Assembly: GCA_025526915.1 (NCBI GenBank)
Contig: JAHLKH010000002.1
Location: 62,001-126,000, forward strand
Source: Entophlyctis helioformis
Lineage: Eukaryota; Chytridiomycota; Chytridiomycetes; Chytridiales; Chytriomycetaceae
Length of the DNA: 64,000 nucleotides
Reading direction: 5' to 3'
Both the position numbers and the translations under genes were made by a program. The notes under the pieces were generated by a model. It saw only the letters and a program-made list of their open reading frames with translations. It made no database searches and was not told the DNA's origin. This document shows, piece after piece, positions 46,806 through 56,553 of the stretch (position 1 is its first letter; every line of letters starts with the position of its first letter).

Positions 46806-48461
46806 TCAGCCTTTATTGACATCAACAAGCCATTCCAATGAGCCAGTCTTGCCATTCCATTCATCGCATGCTTGATGCTTGCCGTTTCTTGATGGTCGCT
46901 CGAGCCTCTCGACGGTGGCCTGTTTGATGGCATTATCTTGTCTCGCTTGTGCAAGCAGCTCCTGTGCTCGGTCCAGCGTGAGACTGCCGAACAGAGTGTC
47001 GACGATCTCGGGTTTCTTGACCAAGTTAAGCGTACCGAGTTCGACGGCGTATCCGAGATCCAACAAGCACGGCAGCACCTTGGTTTTGCCATAGCTTGCC
47101 GCCATCTTGACAACATCGCTTGATGCGCGGCCGCCTTTCGAGTGCAGGTACTTGACAACGTCCACATGTTCCGAGCTGATGGCGGCATCCACTGCGCGGG
47201 GCGTACACTCTTCGCCGCGGGTCTCGTGGAGCCACTTGATAACGTGAAGATGCCCAGACTGTGCAGCATATTCCATTGCCTTGGTCGTGCATCCTTCCGT
47301 CCTGTTCTCGTGAAGCCACTTGATAACGTCGAGATGGCCGTAGTAAGCCGCGGCGCTCATCGCATCAATCGTGCATCCCGTCACACCGAGATCAAACAAG
47401 TACTGCATAACATCGAGATGTCCGTATCGCGCTGCTTGGTCAACGGCACCATACCAGTACTCGCTTGTCGGATCGTGTTTCGCCATCCAGCGTTGGAGAG
47501 TCTTGTACTTGTCGTCGAGATGCTTGAGCAGATCGAGGCATCCAAAGCGGATGGCCATGCGAGACAGTGTGATCGGATACGAAAAGTCGAGCAGGTCGAA
47601 CCAGCCTTGTCGCAGGGGAATGAGAAGCAGCCGGCAGATGTCAAGGATCTCAAAATAGAACGATCTGTCGTAGCTGTTGTTGTATGCGTCCTCTCTCGTA
47701 TACCTGTCCTGGGTCTCGGTGAAACGAGGAAAGCGCTTGCAGAGACGGCGGTACATGGAGCGAGAGTGTGCGAGCAGCAGTCCGTTGTCGGCCGTCAGCC
47801 AAACGTCAGGCAGCAGCGCCAGATCGCCCTGCCAGTCCATCTTGAACGCTTCGGTCCACAGCTGCAGCTTGGTCGCTTTGTCGAGTGTGGCCGTGTCGCC
47901 GAGCAGGCCGCACAGGAAGCGAGTGAGCGGGCTGGCGTGCTTGAGGATCATGGCGTGGATCTCGGCCGGCTTGCCGTCCCAGTGGCTGCTCCTGAACGCA
48001 AGGTCGCCGGTGGCTGGCGGCACCACATAGCGAGGCACACCTGGCTGTGGTGTTGTTGTTGTTGCTGCTGCTGTCTTGAGTCGCTTGGCTGGCAGCTGTC
48101 CTGGCTCTCCTGGCTGTCCTGGCTCGATGGCTTGGCTGCCACTCGCTCCGACGACCTGCTCGAGCACAGCCAGCACAATGTCCGTGCGGCCAAGGGCAAC
48201 CAGCAGCTCGGCTGTGCTCTGCAGCTGGCTCTGCAGACGGCGCACATGCTCGTCGCTGGCTGCTGCTGCTGTGCCTGCGTTGATTGCAGTCTGTCGCTTC
48301 GTCGTCATCGTCACAGCTGCTTGCTCGCTTTGTTGTTGTCCGGACAAGATCCACTCGAAGCGACCGCGTCCAACAAGCGCCATAACAACACATGAGAATG
48401 TGGGACATGCACAGACACGGCATGCCATGTGTGCACAGCGTTGAACTGAGATCTGTGCCAA
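46806..48461 (-). CDS. Ankyrin-repeat protein, intact copy
   Basis: A 551-residue, intronless ORF. The true start may be MALVGRGRFEWILSGQQQSE near 48383. The N-terminal half is unique: a disordered Gln/Thr/Ala part, then YVVPPATGDLAFRSSHWDGK and AMILKHASPLTRFLCGLLGD, with a WQGDLALLPDVWLTADNGLL segment that may be an F-box-like or adaptor region (not recognised). The C-terminal half has five or six ankyrin units of the GHLDVIKWLHENRTEGCTTK type and a short helical end. Proteins with this WLHEN type of ankyrin unit are expanded in amoebae, oomycetes and some chytrids (recollection). It is convergent with the LRR gene. The binding partner is unknown. Confidence 0.8.
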   Translation of the reverse strand: MAQISVQRCAHMACRVCACPTFSCVVMALVGRGRFEWILSGQQQSEQAAVTMTTKRQTAINAGTAAAASDEHVRRLQSQLQSTAELLVALGRTDIVLAVLEQVVGASGSQAIEPGQPGEPGQLPAKRLKTAAATTTTPQPGVPRYVVPPATGDLAFRSSHWDGKPAEIHAMILKHASPLTRFLCGLLGDTATLDKATKLQLWTEAFKMDWQGDLALLPDVWLTADNGLLLAHSRSMYRRLCKRFPRFTETQDRYTREDAYNNSYDRSFYFEILDICRLLLIPLRQGWFDLLDFSYPITLSRMAIRFGCLDLLKHLDDKYKTLQRWMAKHDPTSEYWYGAVDQAARYGHLDVMQYLFDLGVTGCTIDAMSAAAYYGHLDVIKWLHENRTEGCTTKAMEYAAQSGHLHVIKWLHETRGEECTPRAVDAAISSEHVDVVKYLHSKGGRASSDVVKMAASYGKTKVLPCLLDLGYAVELGTLNLVKKPEIVDTLFGSLTLDRAQELLAQARQDNAIKQATVERLERPSRNGKHQACDEWNGKTGSLEWLVDVNKG

Positions 48462-48522
48462 CGAGCGTCTGCCATCCCAGCACGTATTTATTCACCAAAC
48501 GGGCAGCGAGACACAGCAGCCA

Positions 48523-51500
48523 TCACGGCACAACAGACGCAGACGCAGACGCAGCGCGAGCAGCCGCCGCCGCCTCGGCCATCTCGACCAACACCTCAAA
48601 CTCGCCCGTCTCCATGCACATCCCACGGAACAGGCCATTCTCACTGCGGATGAGCTCAGCCGGCGAGCCAAACTCGGCCACATGGCCACGGTCGAGCACG
48701 AGCACCTTGTCCATGTCAATGACCGTGCGGAGCCGGTGGGCGATACACAGCACCGTCGCGTCGGCAAACGCCTCGCGGATGGTCTGTTGGATACGCGCGT
48801 CGGTGGCATGGTCGACCGAGGCGGTGGCCTCGTCGAGGATAATGAGCCGGCAGCGGCGGAGGAGCGCGCGGGCAAGACACAGCAGCTGGCGTTGGCCTTG
48901 CGAGAAGTTGGCGCCGCCCTCGGCGACGTACGAGTCGACCGAGATGAGGCGTTCGGCGGGGGAGGTGGGCGAGCCGGGTCTGGGTCCGCGGGCAGGCGAT
49001 GCCGACCGTGTGGGCGACCGTGACTGCGACCGCGACTGCGAGCCATCCGTCGATGCGGTGCCATCGCTGTCCAGCGACTCGATGACGTGGGATTGCTTGA
49101 GACTCGCCCAGATGGCCTGATCGGTGCATTCGCCAAACGGGTCGAGGTTGGACCGGAGCGTGCCCGAAAACAGCACGGGGTCCTGTGGGATGATGGTGAT
49201 GCGCGACCGGAGATCGTGCAGACCGATGCGCGAGATATCGACGCCGTCAATCACAATGCGGCCAGCATCGTGTTCGAGGAACCGGAAGAAGGCGAGGGAG
49301 AGCGACGTCTTGCCGGCACCTGTGCGGCCAACAATGGCAATCTTCTCGCCCGGACGTGCGTTGAAGCTGACGTTCCGGAGCACAGGAGGCGATTCAGGCG
49401 TGTACTTGAGCGTGAGGTTGCTGACCACGATTTCTCCACTTGCAGGCCACTGTCTCGAGCGTTAGTTGACCGCGTCCACCGACTGCACATCACGGCATTA
49501 CTCACACTGGACGGCGGACGCGATTCGGGAATGACCGCAGGTGCCTCTTCCTCGATCGCGAGATACTCCTGAACACGCTCGACAGCATTGATCTCCATCT
49601 CCATGAGCGCGTGCATGCGAATCAACCACTGCACACCGCGAGTCAGTTCCGCACGCCACGCCACGCCACGTACACAAGCAACCATCACCGACGGCACTCA
49701 CAAGAAGAGAGTCGCTGAACGCCATCGCATAGCTGAGACTCAGACCAGCAAGACCAGGGTTGATGCCACCCTCAAAGAGCACAGCCGATACGATTGCAAT
49801 CGACGACTCGAGCGTGACAAGTGCGCCACTAAAGTCGATGCGGATGCCCAGCCAGCGGTTGGAAATCCACAGATGGAAAAAGGCGAGGTGGTTGTGATCG
49901 ATGCTGAACATGGCAGACCAACATCAGCACACAGGTTCACATACGCATGGTGGTAAACGCCAACTCACCGCTTGTACGCCTCGGACACAAACTGGTCTTG
50001 TGCGGCATAGGCACGGATCGTGGCCGCGCCATTGATCGTTTCGCCAAAGTGCGAGAAAATGGGCGACCGGGTTGTCGAGTCGAGCCGCTTGAGCTCACGC
50101 GAGCTCCGCAGGTACTGCAGTCCGATGCCGACATACACAGCCGCAACGGGGGCAATACCGAATATCGTGCTGGGCGTGACGACAATAATGAGGAGCAGTG
50201 TGACAGTCGTAGAGATGAGGCAGCCGAGGAAATCGCCCGTGAAGAAGCCGACTTCCTGGTCAATGTCTTTGATGTCCTTGGAGAACCGGTTAAGGATGCG
50301 GCCGACAGGCGTCTTCTCAAAGAACTGGACCGGTGCACGGAGGATCTTGGTGATGAGGCGGGAGTGGAGGTCGCGAGAGGCACGGAGGGAGCCCGACGCG
50401 ACACCCACACACGGAGAAACAGGGCGGCGATGGTGGAGAAGCCGAGGAGAGCGTAGATGCCGACATAGTAGGTGAGGTTGACAGGGGGGCGTGGAGCGTC
50501 AACAGCGCCAGGCTTCGACTCGAGTCTCATGGTCGAGAAGAGAGAGTCGCCCAGCGCGGCGGTCGAGCCTTGGAGAGTGAGGAGACGCGTGCTGGCAACC
50601 GATGCAACCGATGCAACATGGCGATACGCGTCTGCCCAGGTCTTGAGCCACCAGTCGTTGCCAATGAACAGCATCTGTCCGCCAAAGTAGCAGAGCACAA
50701 CGAGAAGCACAAAGAGGACACCGCCAGCAGCCTTGCCGTATGCCAGGTACACACCCAGAGACACCGATCCGCGCGACCGAGCCTCATCGATCGTGATGCG
50801 CTTGACATTGGCAACCACAGCAGGCTGTTCCGCCGTGCTGTCGTCCGACGCCACGCTCACGGCGCCAGACAGCGGGCTCGGCTTGAGCGTGGCAGCAGTG
50901 GCAGCACCACGCGTGCGCATCGAGCTCGACGACGATCCGCTCGGCGTCATGTCCGGCGCAAGGTCAACCAACTTGGCCTGGTTGACAACCGCCGAGACAA
51001 CAGACCCTTGGGCAATATGCACGACGAAATCCGCGCTTGGTGCACAGAGCGCCTCGGCGTGCGTGACGAGGATGCGCGTGCGACCAGCAAGCAGCGGGCC
51101 GCAGATGCATTTCTCAAACAAGTGTTTGGCGGTGGGTGCATCGACGGCCGAGAGGGGATCGTCCATGAGGACCACGGGCGACGGCGAGTACACGGCACGC
51201 GCCAGCGAGATGCGTGCCTTTTGACCTCCGGACAGGTTGACGCCTTTTTCGCCCACTTCGGTCATATCGCCGCCGTCGAGGTTCTGGAGATCCTTGACGA
51301 GCGCACAGGCACGCAGAGTGGCGTCGTAGCGAGCCTGGTCAAACGGCGTGCCAAAACAGATGTTCTCGCGGATGGTGGCGTTCTGCAGCCATACTTGCTG
51401 CGACGCAAATGCGATGGGCAGGTGGCCGCTGGACAGCTGAAGCTGGCCCAGATGCACGCCGCCTGACACCGCATGGAGCTCTGGACAGACGGCAGCGTGT

Positions 51501-53889
51501 CAGCAGCCTGCATAACGAGTTCTGGGGATCAGCAAGGCGGGACGGGCAGCGAGAGCACATACCGCCAAGCAGAGCCATGAGCAGACTGCTCTTGCCACCG
51601 CCAGTTGGACCACAGATGACCGTCAGCCCGCCATGGGGAAACTTGAGGGTGATGTTGTGCAGCTCTGTCACGAGCGTGTCCAAGTGCACGTCGGTGGGCG
51701 GCTCATACCACGAGAACGACGCGTTCTTTGTAAACTGCACAACGCCTGCGTTCTCGGGATGGTTGTCGGTCGAGTCTGGGATCTCCTCCTTGCCGAGATA
51801 CGCCTCAATGCGACCGAGACTGACAAGAGCATCGGTAACTTTGACAATGGTGTCGGGGAACGTCTGCAGCGGCATGCGGAGAACATTAAAGATGGAGAGA
51901 GCAGTGAATGCGGTGGCGGCATCCAGGGTCTGGCCAGCAAGGAGGGTCATGGACGTGAACGTGAGGAACGAGACGAGGATCGGGGCAGCGCTCCACACGA
52001 TGCGCATGCTGGCGAGGGTGAACACATAGGTCCACAGCTTGCTCAGCTCGTTCTCGCGCAGCTTGCCAATCTTGTCGTTGAAGCGCGGCTCCCAGGCAAA
52101 GAACTTGATGATGCGGATGCCTTGCAGCAGCTACGTACACGCGTCAGCGATGTGACATATGCGATGATGGCATGCCATGGATGGGTACCTCGTTGATGGC
52201 AGACATGCGCATGTCGGTGGCCTTCATCAGCTCTTTCTGGCAGGCGGCCACCAGCTTTCCGATGCGACTGCCGGCAGGGATCATGAGGGCCATGACAATA
52301 ACACCAGCCAGGCCAGGCACGCCGGCAACCACGTAGAGATATGCAATGCAGAGAATCGCCTGCATCGGCGTGCTCCACAGGTACATGAGATACGACGAGA
52401 CTTCCAGGATCCTGACCGCATCTGCAGAGCAAGGTTTTGCGAATCGTGTCAGGGCACGTCCCAACTCGCAGAAGATACAAGCACTGCCTCCTACCAAACG
52501 ACATGAGGTTGACGACCTGGCCAGCCATGACCTTGTCATCATGCTGGCTCTCGGTATCACCGTCAAGACTCTTGCGCGTCAGTGGCTTGAGCGACTTTTT
52601 GAACAGGGCCAGGAGGATCACCGAGCGGATGCGGAGTCCGATACGGCGGCCAAGAAAGTACATTTGGCCATCCGTCATGGAGCGCACGACGGCAGCGGCG
52701 AAAATGATAAAGGCGTACAGGATGGCGATGGATGGGTGAGAGAGCGTGGACGGGTCCTGCACAAAGTTGAGGATCTGGCGCAGGAAATAGGGGCTGGCGA
52801 CCGACAGGACGACGGTGATGAGCGCAAAGGAGGATTGGAGGACGAGGAGGTGCCGCGTGAACCAGAGGAGGTTGGGCAGGAGGGACCAGTGGGCCTTGCG
52901 GCTGGCAGCGAAAGCAGCGTTGATGTTCTGCGAGCGATCTTCGGCGATGAGGTGGTCAAGGTCTTCGGGGTCAAGCGGCTTGTCGTATCCCAGAGCAATG
53001 ATGTCGTCAAACCACGAGAAGGTCAAGTAGGACCAAAGCGACGCGGTGCGCTCCTTGGACGACTTGTCCTGTGGTGCGATGCCAGGAGTGGGTCAGAAGG
53101 GATCAGCGTCAATGTGTATAGCCAATGGAAGCACGCCGGCAGAGACAAGCGACTCACATTGCTGATGAGCCAGACACGGAGCCTGTGTTCGTTCATGAGC
53201 GACGTGGTGCCACCCATGATGAGGATAGTGATGACGTAGCTGCACAGGATCGAGATCACACGAGGGCGATCGCAGACGAGCTGCTGCTGCTGCGGCAAGG
53301 CGAGCGACGAAGCCTCGCACTCGATCCAGAGCAGGCGCAGGTTGGAAGGGGCGGTTGCCAGCACAAACAGGGCGATCCAGACGAGCGCGCGGTATGCAGG
53401 CTTGCCAGGCGACGAGGCGGGGTCGGCGGAGCGGGCAGGCGAGGCCCACGCATCGAGGGCAAGGCCGATGGCAAAGAGGAGCAGGGCATGCAGCCAGAAG
53501 GCGATGGCGAGCGTCTGGCCTGGGAACGCGGACACGAGATCTTGGACGGTCTGCGTGTTTGTGATGGACGCGAGGTCGGCGAGGATGGCGGCGGCAAGGA
53601 CGGCCTGGCCGAGGAGCAGGCCGGCGAGGAGCGGCTTGAGGAGGGCGGTGCGGGCAAGCGACTTGGCGATGCTCTTTTCGTGCAAGACAGCACCGTCGTG
53701 GTTGTCGTGGTCGTGGTCGTGGTCGTTGTGGGCAGCAGCAGCATCGCGAGCACCGCCAACAGGCACCGATGCACGCGACGAAGCGGTTGACGTGGGCAGT
53801 GGCGAGTCGTGGGCCGGCAGAGGAGCGTATCCGAGACGGGCAGCGGCGGCAGGCAGGACCCGCAGGAGCGTCCATGCGAGGGCGGCCAC
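48523..53889 (-). CDS. ABCC-type (MRP-like) ABC transporter
   Basis: Full-length ABC exporter of the ABCC family, which moves glutathione- or glucuronide-type conjugates across vacuolar or plasma membranes. A TMD0-like N-terminus with hydrophobic helices (53889-53150) precedes TMD1 (WSYLTFSWFDDIIALGYDKP), NBD1, TMD2 and NBD2. NBD1 has Walker A GPTGGGKSS, signature LSGGQKARI and Walker B VVLMDDPLSAVD, which has Asp where active sites carry Glu. NBD2 has GRTGAGKTS, FSQGQRQLL and LIILDEATASVD. The asymmetry is typical of ABCC. TMD2 is seen in APVQFFEKTPVGRILNRFSK. At least eight introns are inferred. NBD2 contains an Arg/Ser-rich insertion at about 48960-49075. The C-terminus ends ASASVVP. The first exon may lie further upstream in 53890-54100. 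Confidence 0.88.
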
Positions 53890-54399
53890 GACCAGCAGCA
53901 GGGGCAGCAGGCCGTTGAGCAGGCTGTGAGTGGGCGAATGAGCAGATACGGCAGGCGGGCAGATGCGGCAGGCGGGCAGTGCCGGTCAGTTCGGGCGCCA
54001 TGGCGTGCATGGCATGGTTGGGCATGAAAGACACCGCCAACGACGCACAGACGCTGGCCGCACGGGCTGGAGAGCAGCAGCCAGAGGGCGGGGCCGTCGG
54101 CCTGAGTGTACGAGCGGCAGATGTGTTGTGAGTTGTGTGAGTTCTATGAGTGTGGCAGTGACAGTCAACGTACAACACACGCAGCAGACACGCAGCAGAC
54201 ACGCACCGGCAGACTTGCACCGCAGAGGAGCATCGGAGAGTAAAGGTAAAAGTGACTTTTGTTACTTTAACACTTGTCTTTGCTTTGTGTTGCTTTTGTG
54301 CCACTGCTCTACTCGCACGGCACGTCGGAGTCGCCATTGGCATCGCATCGTGCACTTGCACTTGAACAGCAACACTTGAACACTTGAACGTCGCACCAA
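53890..54399. promoter_or_regulatory. Divergent promoter region, ABCC / argininosuccinate lyase
   Basis: 510 bp between divergent genes. On the minus strand an open segment (CLLNGLLPLLLVVAALAW) preceding 53889 looks like another membrane helix, so an ABCC exon probably extends to about 53925 and a first exon lies beyond it. Near the lyase start there is TGTTACTTTAACACTTG and a CACTTGAACA direct repeat (54355-54388). Confidence 0.45.
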
Positions 54400-55075
54400 A
54401 TGGCTTCGCTCTGGGGAGGTGACGCCCACTGCCTGCCTGTCTGTCTGCCCCTATGCCTGCCACCATGTCGTGCCCCTCCTACTCACTGCCTGCCCACTGC
54501 CTTCTCACCGCCTGCTACGCTGCCTGCCACTCTGCCTGCTACGCTGCCTGCCGACACGTCATCCACATCGCATCGCTGCCGCTTCGCACGTGCGGGATCG
54601 TGCACCACGACAACCACGACAACCACGCAACCACGACCACAACCAGGCCGCTTCACCGGCAAGACAGACCCGCTCATGGACGCCTTCAACGCCTCGCTGC
54701 GCTTCGACCGCAGGCTCTGGCGCGCAGACATCCGCGGCTCGCAGGCCTACGCCCGCGCGCTGGCCGCCCAGGGCCTGCTCTCGCCCGCAGAGTGCGGCTC
54801 GCTCGTGGCCGGCCTCGACTCGGTCGCCGCCGAGTGGGCCGCCGGCACCTTTGCCCCGCTGCCGTCCGACGAGGACATCCACACCGCCAACGAGCGCCGT
54901 CTGGCCGAGCTCGTCGGCCCCGTGGCCGGCAAGCTGCACACGGGCCGCTCGCGCAACGATCAGGTCGCCACCGACATGCGGCTGTGGCTGCGCCGCGAGG
55001 CCACCGCCCTCCTCGCGCACCTGCACTCGCTCATCCGCGTCGCCGTGGCCCGCGCGGCCGCCGAGGTCGACGTGC

Positions 55076-55106
<31 letters not shown>

Positions 55107-56208
55107 ACAGCCGATCCGGTGGTCGCACTTTTTGCTGTCGCACGCCTGGGCTTGCCATGCAGACGCCGTGCGGCTCGCTCAGCTCATCCCGCGCATCAAC
55201 ACGCTGCCGCTCGGCTCTGGCGCGCTGGCCGGCAACCCCTTTGGCGTCGACCGCACCGCCCTCGCCGCCGATCTCGGCTTTGGCTCCGTCATGCCCAACT
55301 CGCTCTACGGCGTGTCCGACCGCGATTTCGTCGCAGAGTTCCTCTTTTGGGCCTCGCTCGCCATGGTGCACCTGAGCCGCCTGGCCGAGGATCTCATCAT
55401 CTACAGCTCGGCCGAGTTTGGCTTTGTGCGCCTGGCCGACGCGTACTCGACCGGCAGCAGCCTCATGCCGCAGAAAAAGAACCCCGACTCGCTCGAGCTC
55501 ATTCGCGGCAAGTCGGGCCGCGTCTTTGGCAACGTATGTCGCGTGTGTCTGCTTGGATCCGTGGATGCAGGGCCTGGCATGCTCACCTCCCCCTCCTCCT
55601 TGTCTTGGCTAGATGTCTGGCTTCATGATGACCTACAAGGGCCTGCCCAGCACGTACAACAAGGATCTGCAGGAAGACAAGGAGCCCATGTTCGACACGG
55701 TCGACAACCTCTCGGGCTGCATCCAGATCGCGACGGGCGTGCTGTCGACCCTGTCCATTGACGCCGACAAGATGAAGGCCGGTCTCTCGCACGACATGCT
55801 CGCCACCGATCTGGCGGAGTACCTTGTGCGCAAGGGGGTGAGCCAGCCAGCCAGCCAGTCTGCCGCAATGTGCACTCACGCATGTCCACTCGCACACACT
55901 CACTCACATCCGCGTATCCTCGCACAATGCTGCAGGTGCCATTCCGCGAAACGCACCACGTGGCCGGCCGCGCCGTGCGTCTGGCCGAAGAGACGGGCAA
56001 GCCGATCGGCCACCTGACGCTCGAGCAGATGCAGTCGCTGCATCCGGCTTTCGAGGCCGACGTGGCGGGCATCTGGGACTACGAGCGCAGCATCGAGCAG
56101 CGGTCGGCCATGGGCGGCACGAGTCGCCAGGCCGTGTTGGCGCAGATCCAGCAGCTGCAGGAGTACCTGGACCAGCAGACGGTCTCGCCGGACACGGATG
56201 CCGAGTGA
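54400..56208 (+). CDS. ASL: Argininosuccinate lyase
   Basis: Final enzyme of arginine synthesis; it splits argininosuccinate to arginine and fumarate. It belongs to the fumarase/aspartase superfamily. The start MASLWGG (54400) joins through intron 54419-54646 (228 bp, in frame, no stop) to [20 protein letters not shown]. Hallmarks are [36 protein letters not shown], the His loop [20 protein letters not shown], and the signature [20 protein letters not shown]. Introns 2 (about 55534-55613) and 3 (about 55837-55934) join to [20 protein letters not shown] and [20 protein letters not shown]. It ends [10 protein letters not shown] at 56208. Length (about 460 residues) is normal. No mitochondrial leader is evident if the first intron is removed. 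Confidence 0.95.
54425..54600. repeat. CTGCCTGC-rich sequence in intron 1 of ASL
   Basis: Repeated CTGCCTGY and CTGCCACT words through the intron. They keep three plus frames free of stops and mislead simple ORF calls. Confidence 0.6.
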
Positions 56209-56553
56209 TGCGCCTTGCCTGCTGTGCCGTGCCTGCTGTGCCGTGTCTTGCAGCATTGAATACACGCCTGATCGCTTTCTTGCTTCAACGTTTGTCACAC
56301 GCTTGGAAACGAGGGGTGGGCAACAGGGCGAGGGAATGCCGGCAAACCGCGGGCAAATGGCCCGACATTCATCCAATTGCCAAGCGTTTTGGAATTGGAT
56401 TCGACCCGAGAAGCGTCGAATGCAAACCCGCACATCACACGATGGAAGGTTCGAGTCAGCAACGAGCATGCGACGACAGGCGGGCGAGGCACATCCACAT
56501 GCATGAGGGTCTTACCTTTCATTATTATTGAAATAATGATGTGATAAGTGACC
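56209..56553. other. Convergent gap downstream of the Fanzor-type gene
   Basis: 345 bp between the ASL stop and the XPG-Fanzor stop. The first 70 bp repeats TGCCTGCTGTGCCGTG. The distal 30 bp is A/T-rich with a hairpin at 56519-56539. In other Fanzor/TnpB loci the guide (omega) RNA overlaps the nuclease 3' end and its flank. This is where one would be expected, but I cannot show that one exists. Confidence 0.4.
56519..56539. repeat. Perfect inverted repeat, 8-bp arms
   Basis: TCATTATT-attga-AATAATGA. A hairpin with a 5-nt loop that starts 15 bp past the minus-strand stop codon of the XPG-Fanzor gene. It could be a transcription-end or RNA-processing structure. Confidence 0.7.
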
